Counted from the stretch's first letter, positions 14,901 to 22,459 are shown. The stretch: 33,634 bases of DNA from UBA937 sp031549725 (GCA_031549725.1 JAVBPH010000109.1:1-33634), one strand, 5' to 3'. The notes: generated by a model not told the origin, from the letters alone. Program-made: numbers and translations.

Positions 14901-16899
14901 GTATGGTTCCAGCAGCCGTAATTTTTATGGGCCCTTTTGAATATATATCCCCATTTAAAGTAACGTCGTCTCCGGTGATAGTAACAGATGAAAACCAATC
15001 AGGATCGTCAGTACCAATATCTGCAAGAGAAACATCGCCCGTACCGGCAATTACGGTAAGGGCTTTTTCCTCATCATCCCAGCTTAAACCGGCCAGGGTA
15101 ATATCTCCACCTTGTTCGTCGCTGCTGTTAAATGTAAACCCGGATGATCCATGTAAAACCAAAGGGCTGGCAAAGGATATATCGGTATCGGTTGTACTTA
15201 CATTTCCGTAAAGGTGGTTCGTTCCATCTGATCCTGTTTGATTAACGCCTCCTGCGGCATCTATGGTATTTTTTGCGGTAAACGTTTTGCCTGCAGCAAG
15301 GTCCTGAATGCGGAGGGCTCCGCCTAAAGTTACTGTGCCGGCAATACTGATATCTCCTGAATCAGATTTCAAAGTTAATGTGCCATCTAACTCAACATAT
15401 CCTTCAATACTGATTTCTCCTGTCCCATCGGTAGTAAGATCAAGACCCTTTGAACCTGATACTGACCCGGAAATTGAAATTCTTCCATCATTGTCAGTAG
15501 TATTAATTACGGCTTTTGAACCGGTCCCGGTCCCGCCCAATATTAAATTACTTTCGAGGGTGATGTGTTGTCCTGCTTCTATAGTCACATTATCATTTGT
15601 ATTAATATAAATAGTAACATCCCCTTCTATATTTGTTGAGGTGTCACCGGCTGCTATGGTAATGTCATCATAAAAGTCTACAGCACCGGAAAGACTTATC
15701 CCGCTTGATGTTTCAATGGTTCCTTCAAATATAGTTTTTCCGCTGCCTGTAATAGCAAGTGCGGTTCCTGTCCCTGTTCCAATTGCTGTTGTGGCACCAA
15801 CAGAGTCTTCAAAAGTTACGTTCCCTGTATCATTCTCAATTGTAAGGTTCTGGTCTCCGTCAACCGTACTGGAAAACGTTACAGCACCTTTTTTGCAGGT
15901 AATAGTGATAGGGTTGTCATCCAATTCTACAGGACTGGAAAAATCGATAGAACTGCTCTCACCGGAAGTAATATCATTGGTAACTGTAATTGAATTTGTA
16001 CCGGCACTCAGGGTAATTGATCCGGAAGAGGTTAACCCTGTTACTGTAAAAGCGGAACTATTGGTAAAAGATATTGAACCCGTTCCTGTGCCATTGGTAG
16101 TTAACGATCCAACCCTATTTGATGATTGGGACAAGTCGTAAGAACCTGCTCCGCTCAGGATAAGGGTTTCTGTAACGGAAATGTCTCCGCTGCTCTGACT
16201 GGCAGAAGTATCGATTTCTAAAGTAAGATCTCCAGTAGAAGAAATAGTCCCGCCGGTTTGGTAAAAAATATCGGTCGTAATAGTCGCATCATTAGCGAAC
16301 ATTGATTCAAAATTGGTTACTGAACCTGCATGTATATTGTTCCCGTTTAAATTAAGGTTTCCATTGTTTTCCAGAGCGCCATCTAAACTTAAGTCATCCA
16401 TTAACTGATAATTTGCTCCGCTGTCTATGGCCACATTGCCAAAAGATGCTCCATAGGTGGTAATACTGCCATCCCCGGCGAATTTTACTGCAGAACCTGT
16501 AGCATCCAGCCCGCCTAAATACGTCCAGCTTCCAGCCACAATAAGTTCTATTCCATTGGATATTGTGAGGGATCCGGTATTGTCTCCATGCATATCCCCA
16601 TGGACGACAGTATCTGCAGAAACAAGAAGAGACCCATTTGACTCAATAGTAATTTTATTTACTTCAGCCGGTGAAATTATCTTAGGTGCAGGATAGGGGG
16701 TAACATCAAAAATTACCGCATTATCTCCAGATCCTGGAGGTACACCCTGAGCCCAGTTATTCCCGATACTCCAATCGCCATTTCCATTTATGTCATCTTC
16801 TCCGGTCCATATATAGGGAGTCTGCCCCCATATGGCAGAAACTGAACAGAGAAATATTATCAAGAATATACATATTTTTGGTATTCGTATTTTCATCAT
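11986..16899 (-). CDS. Very large secreted surface protein, beta-repeat body, FlgD-like C-terminus
   Basis: This 1637-residue protein starts with a signal peptide (MMKIRIPKICIFLIIFLCSVSAIWGQ). Next comes an IWTGEDDINGNGDWSIGNNWAQGVPPGSGDNAVI segment, the NW..G..PGSGDNA pattern found at the start of many autotransporter-like adhesins. Residues from about 60 to 1000 are Ser/Thr/Gly/Asp-rich short beta repeats (GSLTISNG, NLTIENDTGNVTFEDS, GDISIAGTVTLGGALRI), typical of a beta-solenoid. The last 85 residues form a FlgD-type Ig-like domain (YTLTKSGQVTVQVFTMDGTLVQVLY...GEHVESWDGKNRGGRVVARGMYFIRI). No outer-membrane barrel is visible, so secretion and anchoring are unclear. AGGG lies close upstream of paired ATGs. 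A TATAAT-like box on this strand lies at 17030-17025, with no clear -35. Confidence 0.8.
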   Translation of the reverse strand: MMKIRIPKICIFLIIFLCSVSAIWGQTPYIWTGEDDINGNGDWSIGNNWAQGVPPGSGDNAVIFDVTPYPAPKIISPAEVNKITIESNGSLLVSADTVVHGDMHGDNTGSLTISNGIELIVAGSWTYLGGLDATGSAVKFAGDGSITTYGASFGNVAIDSGANYQLMDDLSLDGALENNGNLNLNGNNIHAGSVTNFESMFANDATITTDIFYQTGGTISSTGDLTLEIDTSASQSSGDISVTETLILSGAGSYDLSQSSNRVGSLTTNGTGTGSISFTNSSAFTVTGLTSSGSITLSAGTNSITVTNDITSGESSSIDFSSPVELDDNPITITCKKGAVTFSSTVDGDQNLTIENDTGNVTFEDSVGATTAIGTGTGTALAITGSGKTIFEGTIETSSGISLSGAVDFYDDITIAAGDTSTNIEGDVTIYINTNDNVTIEAGQHITLESNLILGGTGTGSKAVINTTDNDGRISISGSVSGSKGLDLTTDGTGEISIEGYVELDGTLTLKSDSGDISIAGTVTLGGALRIQDLAAGKTFTAKNTIDAAGGVNQTGSDGTNHLYGNVSTTDTDISFASPLVLHGSSGFTFNSSDEQGGDITLAGLSWDDEEKALTVIAGTGDVSLADIGTDDPDWFSSVTITGDDVTLNGDIYSKGPIKITAAGTILNGGTIYAGPGDTGNLAISFIGDYKTDTSGTLIGNSTKTSDIEFYGDAVFLSGSITQNENRLIFKGAARDQIFNPGKNVYDGDIIINKTDTKNNPPVSNKVTVDGYSVTQTTGNLKIIQGSLDLGSLGWLIDSSTGSYSPIIGFYGKTGDLTLGDAAAAQDALLICPGFKTDSGFTITIDTTDTQRTKTISSSQGVTIDNGTTTNALDTVDFVMTGNGTFTVDANASTAIGSLTVESGIIILGAALSVKNDISILGGSLDVSINNWGITLGESWSQYSTSAFVYREGTVRFNPSPGSAICIQGSTQWWNFVCETASRVTIKFARNNDKSTKDVQHIFHNEFKVISESSSSSTLLTKMLDTDYRHDTAAPLGGNDVPGTPPGSEDRFFFWNITIGPGASVDLENVTVNYSWADQAILLPDSIFTNVDATPYSQPLSQAHYCVGWTKTASFVYSFTEDENHNGRIDRIRVQTSVPFTGSFDSGFKIEVVGYKVTGYDEVSGYNNMFYIYLEEKPYVDGGNTLTWRLVDNYSIIDAETRTEYFDTVEPDMHTVNTTWPVINYSLMLPKSAGARQQLYIQFSEPVSAFPASEVKYDGTTVFYGEKITPPPGDGTYFSECLVEFNSNSEVSIADMAAAKTYTIITSVTDQKNSFPDTLIQQYPIPLYPHDESYSVYDLYDNNPAELLNSNTSRITDVLISIPPDGSSIQYFAWPVTAMDKMAFIEPFKSIDQDRDRVVVTKFDGSGTLRDTDITLDVLVNPNFSTTSLDLIAGISVPSSYKGTSANGSPGLWLTYKSGLVPEFYPAAKTKQYAGIPSSGRASYTISENDYGNNDVVDFYFTTLGSADLLAGRLDIAAGASVPSDWYRRIKPFTFSVKEMTLQRGGATILNNVINPTKGEKTYLNYTLTKSGQVTVQVFTMDGTLVQVLYRDSRPAGEHVESWDGKNRGGRVVARGMYFIRIVAPDIDEIRKVMVVK

Positions 16900-17137
16900 G
16901 CCCTTGTTTCACCTTGCAAATGTACTGACATCCATAGGGAAGCCGCCCCTGACAAGGACGGTACGCAGCCGGATAAACAGCCCCGGCTGCATGTAACATA
17001 GATCTTAAGAAAACAGCTGTTTATATTATATCATATCCCATTTTTTTAAAAGAACATGTATTTTATTATCAATAAGGAGAATTTCTTTGGTTTATGTCCC
17101 TTCGAATGGCCCGGCAAAAATTTACAACCGAAATCCC

Positions 17138-17701
17138 TTAAATTTCCCCAATAACCCGGCAGGGCAGGCCGGTTACACCGGTATAATTCATGGGGTAGGT
17201 GTGGGAAGTGAAACCCATAACTGGTTTTTCCCCTAACAGGGTTTTTAGATTGCAGAGATTCTCTATAATAAATACATTCTTATCTGCACAGCGCTGGTCC
17301 GTGGGGGTATGTTCGGTTCCCCGGCGGACCCCGGCAAAATCAATGCCGATAATTGATACCCCGCATTCGAGGAACGTATCTATCAGTGTATTTGAAAGCT
17401 GCGGATGTTCCGTAAAATACCGCTTGGTGCCATAACCTTCATGTTCAATAAATCCGGTATAGAATGCTATAAACATCCCCGGTTCAACCAATGACATATC
17501 GATATCATCCATATTTATGTCCCGGCCGGAAACCATACTTACATCAAACACAATGGCTTTTCTTTCCGTATATTCCAGGGGGAACTCCTTGTCCATCACA
17601 TCAAAATGGGTTCCCATATGGCCTACCAGGGATTTCTTTTCGTTGCCCTGGGCATCGGTCACCATTTTTGGGGTAATCTTTACAGTGATATCAATTAACA
17701 T
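17138..17701 (-). CDS. Cyclase-family metal-dependent hydrolase
   Basis: This 187-residue cytoplasmic protein matches the cyclase family, which includes kynurenine formamidase and related amidases. The metal-binding signature HxGTHxD is present as HMGTHFD with His28, His32 and Asp34, as is the late GIDFAGVRRGTEHTPTDQ segment. The product is slightly shorter than the usual 200-220 residues but looks complete. A ribosome binding site (GGGAG) precedes the ATG. The substrate cannot be named; no tryptophan-degradation genes lie nearby. It lies 39 bases downstream of the DNA glycosylase gene on the same strand, so the two are probably cotranscribed. Confidence 0.82.
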   Translation of the reverse strand: MLIDITVKITPKMVTDAQGNEKKSLVGHMGTHFDVMDKEFPLEYTERKAIVFDVSMVSGRDINMDDIDMSLVEPGMFIAFYTGFIEHEGYGTKRYFTEHPQLSNTLIDTFLECGVSIIGIDFAGVRRGTEHTPTDQRCADKNVFIIENLCNLKTLLGEKPVMGFTSHTYPMNYTGVTGLPCRVIGEI

Positions 17702-17740
17702 GGTTGCTCCCTTTATACATTTTGGTTTTCTTTGATGTGT

Positions 17741-18355
17741 TTATACTCTACCTTTTGTGGTGTATTTAATATAGGCCGCATCGATGAAACGCAGGGGCAG
17801 ATGTTCGTCCCTGCCCATGGGAATGCCCAGCCGTTTTCCGTTGAGAATTTCCTTTGGGATGTACCCGGTATCCTGGATGTAAAAAATCCGGTTGAAGGTT
17901 TTGCCGTTCCAATCTTTTACTTTCAGGTCCAGGGATTTGCAGAGAAGGGTTTGGCCTGAACAAAGCCGTTCCTTATCCCGCAGGCGGGTTGTGTTTTTCA
18001 CCGGATTATCCCTCTGCATGATTGCCAACACCGTATCGCCGTTGACCTCCGGGGCTGTCCCGGATTTGATTAAAACCGCATTACCCTCGCCCCGGGCGCA
18101 GATGTTCAGGGAATCGCCGCCCCTAGAATAGTACATATAGATTGTTCCGGCTTCCATAAAAAGGGTTTTCCTGGATGGGCTCATACCCAGGCTGGCATGG
18201 CTTCCTTTTTCATAAATGTAGTATGCTTCTGTTTCAATAATCCTTGCCCTGCGGATTATTGACCCTGTATGATGGCAGATTACCTTCCCCAGCAGGGCCT
18301 GGGCCAGTTCCACCGCATCTTTATTAAAGAAATCTTTTGATAAGGTTTTTGCCAT
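17741..18355 (-). CDS. DNA-3-methyladenine glycosylase (AAG/MPG family)
   Basis: This 204-residue enzyme should remove alkylated purines such as 3-methyladenine from DNA as the first step of base excision repair. The family signature ARIIETEAYY contains the catalytic Glu43 and the stacking Tyr45. It is followed by the HASLGMSPSRKTLFMEAGTIYMYYSRGGDSLNI region, which replaces the usual HxxRGxTxRN..MFxxxGxxYVYxxYGxxxCxN. Length is normal for the bacterial family. The AYY and MYYSRGGDS details are somewhat divergent, but the fold-defining residues are there. The ribosome binding site is weak. Transcription is divergent from the thioesterase gene. Confidence 0.88.
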   Translation of the reverse strand: MAKTLSKDFFNKDAVELAQALLGKVICHHTGSIIRRARIIETEAYYIYEKGSHASLGMSPSRKTLFMEAGTIYMYYSRGGDSLNICARGEGNAVLIKSGTAPEVNGDTVLAIMQRDNPVKNTTRLRDKERLCSGQTLLCKSLDLKVKDWNGKTFNRIFYIQDTGYIPKEILNGKRLGIPMGRDEHLPLRFIDAAYIKYTTKGRV

Positions 18356-18483
18356 AGGTTAATTCCATTAAAGTTTTGAATATTTGCATCTCCGGCTGAT
18401 AAGGGAGTCGAAAATGAGTGATATCCAGGGGAATAGTATAAACCAGATTAGGTATGCGGGCAAATATAGGGATCCGCTTCTCC

Positions 18484-18513
18484 TTGACTCGCCTGTACTT
18501 CTGCATTTATCAT
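18484..18513 (+). promoter_or_regulatory. Sigma-70-type promoter for the thioesterase gene
   Basis: TTGACT at 18484-18489 and TATCAT at 18508-18513 are separated by 18 bases, each one base from consensus. Transcription would begin near 18520, which argues that translation starts at the ATG at 18556 rather than 18520. Confidence 0.5.
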
Positions 18514-18555
18514 ATTTTCATGAAAACAAATTTATCCGGTTATTTAGAAAAGGAT

Positions 18556-18969
18556 ATGCATTTTTTCCCCCTCAGGGTTTATTTCAGCGATACCGATGCG
18601 GGGGGTGTAGTTTACCACAGCCGTTACCTGGATATGGCGGAACATGCCCGGACCGAATGGCTTCACCTTTTGAATATCGATCACCGGGGGTACCTCCGGG
18701 ACCAGGGTACGGTCTTTGTGGTCCGGTCCGTAAAAGCGGACTACCTCGGTCCTGCCTTTCTGGATGAGACCCTGGTAGTCAGGAGCCGCCTGAAAAAGGC
18801 CGGCCGTTTTGCCCTGGAAATTTTCCAGGAAATTGTCCGGTATGAACAGGTTCTGGCCGCCCTGGATCTCAAGCTGGGATATGTGTCTGTCAAGACCGGC
18901 CGTCCTTCGGTGATGCCCGAAACATGGCAGCAAATTTTTGCATCCCTGATAACCCGGCAGAACGCTTAG
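18556..18969 (+). CDS. YbgC-like acyl-CoA thioesterase (hot-dog fold)
   Basis: This 137-residue protein of the 4-hydroxybenzoyl-CoA thioesterase/YbgC group should hydrolyse acyl-CoA thioesters. It has the signature LRVYFSDTDAGGVVYHSRYLDMAEHARTEWL, with the catalytic Asp in DTDAGGVVYH, and the FVVRSVKADYLGPAFLDETLVVRSRL strand pair. The reading frame is open upstream to 18454. I chose ATG 18556 because it gives the family's usual length and N-terminus, and the promoter predicted at 18484-18513 would start RNA at about 18520. The binding site AAAAGG is close to the start, so ATG 18520 remains possible. Confidence 0.88.
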   Translation: MHFFPLRVYFSDTDAGGVVYHSRYLDMAEHARTEWLHLLNIDHRGYLRDQGTVFVVRSVKADYLGPAFLDETLVVRSRLKKAGRFALEIFQEIVRYEQVLAALDLKLGYVSVKTGRPSVMPETWQQIFASLITRQNA

Positions 18970-19153
18970 ATAATTTATTCATATTTACATTGTTTCTCTG
19001 AACTGCGTCGCAGGATCGATTTGACCCTGGCCGCGTTATTTTCTCCATAAAATTTTTATTTGAAAATACCGCGGGGTACAACTATACTTAGTTATAGGAA
19101 GTTGTCTTTCCGGCGTCTCGAACGGAATAATTTTGAATAAAAGGAATGTTATT

Positions 19154-19330
19154 ATGGAGAAAATTGTTCTTGTATCCGGAGCTGAAGTCGAACTGGGAAC
19201 TTATAAATGTACAAAATGCGGCGCTGAAATAAAGTTCGATGAGAAATCGAAATTGCCCGGCTGTCCTAACTGCGGAAATGATCAATGGACAAAATCAAAG
19301 GATAAGCTTGTCCTGGATCCTGTTTATTGA
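19154..19330 (+). CDS. Small zinc-ribbon protein
   Basis: This 58-residue protein has a rubredoxin-like double knuckle, YKCTKCGAEIKFDEKSKLPGCPNCGNDQW, with four cysteines in two CxxCG motifs. It should bind one zinc. ATG 19154 is preceded by AAAGGAA at seven bases. The frame is open seven codons further upstream to another ATG without a site. Function is unknown; such proteins are common in spirochaetes and firmicutes. Its stop is followed by a GC-rich dispersed repeat. Confidence 0.75.
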   Translation: MEKIVLVSGAEVELGTYKCTKCGAEIKFDEKSKLPGCPNCGNDQWTKSKDKLVLDPVY

Positions 19331-19388
19331 TAATTTCCCAGGGATACCCGGAGAAATACCGGGCGCTTTTTCTGTTGGTTGTTGATCC

Positions 19389-19460
19389 GCGGGCGGGTTT
19401 AATATCCCGCAGTTTAGGGCAATACTTTGAAGCAACAAAGAAATTGTTTTTCGGGGTATG
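19389..19460 (+). repeat. Second dispersed repeat family, copy A
   Basis: A hairpin GCGGGTTTAATATCCCGC is followed by AGTTTAGGGC and AAGCAACAAAGAAATTGTTT, which is itself a small AACAA/TTGTT hairpin. The same order of motifs, at about 75 percent identity by eye, occurs at 23259-23336. The GCGGGTTT core also occurs at 1231. It fills much of the gap between the zinc-ribbon gene and the DUF4259 pseudogene. Confidence 0.65.
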
Positions 19461-19550
19461 TTGATTTTTTCCTCTGCTGAAACAGAATTTCGGGGGAGAT
19501 CTATTAATTTACACTGGAACCGGTTACCCGGAAAATAAGGGGAGAGATAT

Positions 19551-20043
19551 ATGGGCGCCTGGGGATACAAGGCTTTGGAGAGCGACGAAGGATTGGATGT
19601 GGTGGATTTCCTGGAGGAACACATTCCGGAGAACCTGGAATTCCGCCTTTCCGAAATCATTGCGGATATGAAAGCAGACGGGTTTCTTCGGAGATTCCTC
19701 TGAGGATATCGATTTTTTCTATGACCACAGAGCCATGGCTTTGACGGAACTCTACCTTATGTTCCTTGATACGGGGAAACTGGATTTTAATGATGATGAA
19801 GATGATGGTCCGGCTTTGTCGGCAATAAAAACCTTTCACGCTGACCGGGATTCTCTCCTGTTCCTCCTCCGGTATCTCCGGGATATTCAGAATGAAGTGC
19901 CCGACGGGGATGATGAACGGGAAATTGTGGAACTCTGGCGGGATTCAAAATCCTGGAAGAAATGGAAAGCCAATCCGGATAATCCTGCGGATAGAATTGA
20001 ATCCCTGGCAAATTCCGGTCGCCCCGGGGCAAGCAGCATATGA
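19551..20043 (+). pseudogene. DUF4259-type gene broken by a one-base frameshift
   Basis: The gene starts at ATG 19551 behind GGGGAGAG and reads MGAWGYKALESDEGLDVVDFLEE...DMKADGF, then hits a TGA at 19701. The rest continues in the next frame as GDSSEDIDFFYDHRAMALTELYLMFLDTGKLDFNDDED...EIVELWRDSKSWKKW to a stop at 20043. Removing one base near 19689 (the C of CTTCGG) joins the two parts into a normal protein of about 163 residues resembling DUF4259 proteins (MGAWGxxxxxSDxGLD start). Function of the family is unknown. The second part has no ribosome binding site of its own. Both halves keep clear coding character, so the break is recent or is a sequencing error. Confidence 0.75.
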
Positions 20044-20045
20044 GG

Positions 20046-20975
20046 TTAAGGCCTTAGGTTGTTTACATTCCCCGGTTCTTTGTTTTCCGAGGGATTGAGC
20101 TGGACCGTACAGTGTTTCACCTTTGGATAATTATCCGCCATGGCGTTCTGGATGTTCCTGGTGATGGAGTGGGCCTGGAACAGGGGCTGGTTTCCATCGG
20201 TAACCACCACCACATCCACAAAAATCCGGGAGGCAAAGAGCCGGGTCTTAATACCGCCTATATCCTCCACCCCCGGTTGGTCAAGGATCATCTTTTTCAT
20301 GTCGTCAACCACCTGGGGCTCACAGGAATTATCGGTGACCTTTTTCATGGCATCGGTAAATATATCGTAGGCCGCTTTAAGGATAAACATGGCGATCAGC
20401 ACACTCGCCAAAGGGTCCAGTACGGGGTATCCCATCCGGGCTCCCAGGATACCCAGGAAGCTTCCCACAGATGACAGTGCATCCGTCCGGTTGTGCCAGG
20501 CATCGGCCATCAGGGCACCGGAATCGGCCTTTTGTGCTCCGGACCGCATGAACCAGAACAAGCCTTCCTTTGTCAGTATGGATACCACCGCAGCCGCCAG
20601 CGCAAGAACGCCGGGGATTTCCAGGTTGTCGTAATTTCCGGAAACAACCTTTCTTATACCATTGAATCCTATACCAAGCCCGGTGATACATATGATTCCT
20701 GCAAGTATCATCGATACAATGCATTCATACCGTTCATATCCATAGGGGTGATTTGCATCCGCTTCCCTGCTGGAAATCTTTACGCCTATCAGCATGATGA
20801 CGGTGACAATGATATCCGCAGAAGAATGGAATGCATCGGATACCATAGCGTCGGATTTTGCTGATATCCCCGCAAAAAATTTGAATATTGATACGAGTAA
20901 ATTGATGGTAATGGCAATTATTGAAACCCGGAATATTATATTTTTTTGCGGTTGAGTTACAACGCTATTGGTCAT
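20046..20975 (-). CDS. Cation diffusion facilitator (CDF) metal transporter
   Basis: This 309-residue inner-membrane protein exports divalent metals, probably zinc or manganese, in exchange for protons. Six membrane segments are visible. The metal-site motifs are SDAFHSSAD in the second helix and ADAWHNRTDALSS in the fifth, both in HxxxD form. A cytoplasmic C-terminal ferredoxin-like domain follows (DDMKKMILDQPGVEDIGGIKTRLFASRIFVDVVVVTD), with HSITRNIQNAMADNYPKVKHCTVQLNP typical of CDF tails. The start was placed at ATG 20975, with AGGGGG eight bases upstream. The frame is open for 23 more codons to 21044 without such a site. It converges on the DUF4259 pseudogene two bases from its stop. Confidence 0.9.
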   Translation of the reverse strand: MTNSVVTQPQKNIIFRVSIIAITINLLVSIFKFFAGISAKSDAMVSDAFHSSADIIVTVIMLIGVKISSREADANHPYGYERYECIVSMILAGIICITGLGIGFNGIRKVVSGNYDNLEIPGVLALAAAVVSILTKEGLFWFMRSGAQKADSGALMADAWHNRTDALSSVGSFLGILGARMGYPVLDPLASVLIAMFILKAAYDIFTDAMKKVTDNSCEPQVVDDMKKMILDQPGVEDIGGIKTRLFASRIFVDVVVVTDGNQPLFQAHSITRNIQNAMADNYPKVKHCTVQLNPSENKEPGNVNNLRP

Positions 20976-21180
20976 GTATGATACCCCCTGGGAATGAACA
21001 GGCCGATACGGGCTTTCATCTATCGATTGCAGGGTTTTAGTCAAAGATGCGGATCAGCAGGCTGTTAATTTTTTGCAATACCTATGCAGCGGCATGTTTA
21101 TTATGTAATGACTAAAGTTTAATACAACAGGAAGGAATTATCCAGAAAAAGCAGAAAGTCCGGGAAGTAATTACTTATAG

Positions 21181-21320
21181 AGCCTTTTTCAAAACTAACC
21201 GAGTTTTGAAAAAGGCTTTTGCAGAAAGAATGCTATTTCCTTGCCCATAAATAAAATAGTATTCTTTCTGCACTTACATCTAAGGTTGCTTTTTCAAAAT
21301 TTGACATTTTGAAAAAGCCT
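21181..21320 (+). repeat. Triple-hairpin repeat, copy 2 (flipped first loop)
   Basis: This is a full 140-bp copy in the same direction as copies 1 and 4. It has one base change in the middle hairpin and the first hairpin loop in the reverse orientation (AACCG instead of CGGTT). The flanks extend the terminal inverted repeat to TATAGAG...CTCTATA, which would fit a TA target site. Confidence 0.9.
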
Positions 21321-21467
21321 CTATAGAAAGATTTTATCAATTTTTTCCAATTATTCATTTCCCGGCGGGCATGAACTAATTAGAATTCATTTCATAAATA
21401 GTTTCCCAGCCCTGGATGGTTTAACAATATGCATGATATTATTATATAATAAAACAGGAGTACTATT

Positions 21468-21932
21468 GTGGAACCAGCATTGACCGTTACCAGTCCCGCT
21501 TTTGAAAACAGCGGAATTATTCCAGTCCGGTATACGGGCCGGGGAGCGGATGTTTCCCCGGAACTGCATCTTGCAAATATTGATCCCCGGGCAAAATCAT
21601 TGGCAATTATTATGGATGATCTGGACCATCTTATACCGGCATATAATCACTGGGTGATCTGGAATCTTCCCGTGTTGGATATTATCCCTGAGCATATTCC
21701 TTTTGGGGCCCAGGTGGAAAATCCGGGAGGTGCCGTACAGGGCCGGGGTTATGGAAAACACCGTTACCGGGGGCCAAAACCTCCCTTTAATTGGTCCCAC
21801 CGTTATAGATTTGCCGTGTATGTCTTGGATGCTGTTCTGGACCTTCCCGCAGTTTCCAGAAAGCGTCATCTATTGAAAGCCATGGAAGAACATATTATCC
21901 AGAAAGGTATTCTGGAAGGACGGTATCGCTAG
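21468..21932 (+). CDS. YbhB/YbcL family PEBP (Raf kinase inhibitor-like) protein
   Basis: This 154-residue cytoplasmic protein belongs to the phosphatidylethanolamine-binding protein family. Its bacterial members have no agreed function. The ligand-pocket motifs are present: SPELHLANIDPRAKSLAIIMDDLD near the N-terminus, HWVIWNLP, and GYGKHRYRGPKPP (the GxxxYxGPxPP loop). The C-terminal YRFAVYVLDAVLDLP is also typical. The start is GTG 21468 with AGGAG seven bases upstream. The last 158 bases of the gene are repeated 389 bases downstream within a chimeric lipoprotein gene. Confidence 0.9.
   Translation: MEPALTVTSPAFENSGIIPVRYTGRGADVSPELHLANIDPRAKSLAIIMDDLDHLIPAYNHWVIWNLPVLDIIPEHIPFGAQVENPGGAVQGRGYGKHRYRGPKPPFNWSHRYRFAVYVLDAVLDLPAVSRKRHLLKAMEEHIIQKGILEGRYR
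21775..21932 (+). repeat. 158-bp partial gene duplication, parent copy
   Basis: These are the 3' end of the PEBP gene. They align without gaps to 22164-22321, with about 22 mismatches by hand count (roughly 86 percent identity). Both copies end at the TAG stop codon. Confidence 0.9.
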
Positions 21933-21982
21933 AAACATGTTTTTTGTTTGCAAATTCGGGAAAATGGGGTAACAATAAAAAT

Positions 21983-22321
21983 ATGAAAAAGATAGCAATT
22001 AAATTTATAAGTATATTAATGGTATTTCTTTTCCTGGTTTTATCTGTTCCTGCATGTACATCGAAAGTGTCTGAACAGGGGACGGGTATTCCCTCTGAAA
22101 ACATTGCTGTTCCGGAAAATGCTTCCGTGATCAACCTGGATGGAAAACCCGGTCACCAGGAATCAAAGCCTCCCTTCAATTGGTCCTACCGTTATAGATT
22201 TACCATGTACGTATTGGACACTTCTCTGGATCTTCCCGCGGTTTCCAGAAAGCGGCATCTATTGAAAGCCATGGAAGGACATATTATCCAGGAAGGTGTT
22301 TTGGAAGGACAGAACCACTAG
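21983..22321 (+). CDS. Chimeric lipoprotein: signal peptide fused to duplicated PEBP tail
   Basis: This 112-residue protein starts with a lipoprotein-like signal (MKKIAIKFISILMVFLFLVLSVPAC, Cys near residue 25). A spacer of about 35 residues follows. The protein then ends with 52 residues copied from the C-terminus of the PEBP gene (KPPFNWSYRYRFTMYVLDTSLDLPAVSRKRHLLKAMEGHI). The copied part starts just after the GPKPP loop, so the PEBP ligand pocket is missing and enzymatic or binding function is doubtful. Most differences between the copies leave the peptide intact, and the frame is open throughout, so it may be expressed. Binding-site evidence is weak (GGGG about 14 bases upstream of ATG 21983). 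Confidence 0.6.
   Translation: MKKIAIKFISILMVFLFLVLSVPACTSKVSEQGTGIPSENIAVPENASVINLDGKPGHQESKPPFNWSYRYRFTMYVLDTSLDLPAVSRKRHLLKAMEGHIIQEGVLEGQNH
22164..22321 (+). repeat. 158-bp partial gene duplication, derived copy
   Basis: Second copy of the PEBP 3' end, without gaps relative to 21775-21932. It supplies the C-terminus and stop codon of the chimeric lipoprotein gene. Confidence 0.9.
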
Positions 22322-22459
22322 GTTTATATCATCACGTGATTCCCGGGAAGTTACTTCCCATTTGCAGAATGGAAGAGAAACCCGGGGCCGTTTATTGTGT
22401 TTTTTGCATTCCGGAAGTTAAGTATAAATGACAATTTTTAATAAAAGATTAGGAGAAAA

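Noticed and set aside
14897..16141. Long plus-strand open frames opposite the surface-protein gene
   Set aside because: The repetitive Ser/Thr/Gly codons of the real gene make open frames on the other strand; the peptides are Pro/Ser/Val-rich without start signals.
16793..16999. Minus-strand 68-codon frame over the start of the surface-protein gene
   Set aside because: It overlaps the signal peptide of the real gene in another frame, has no ribosome binding site and no protein-like pattern.
16900..17000. Riboswitch in the leader of the surface-protein gene
   Set aside because: A CAGCCGG/CCGGCTG hairpin is present, but none of the conserved cores of c-di-GMP or other common riboswitches could be matched.
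21421..21450. TTAACA, 18 bases, TATAAT as a promoter for the PEBP gene
   Set aside because: The boxes look good, but the RNA start would fall near 21457, inside the ribosome binding site of the GTG start at 21468, leaving no usable leader. It may still be a chance match in AT-rich DNA.
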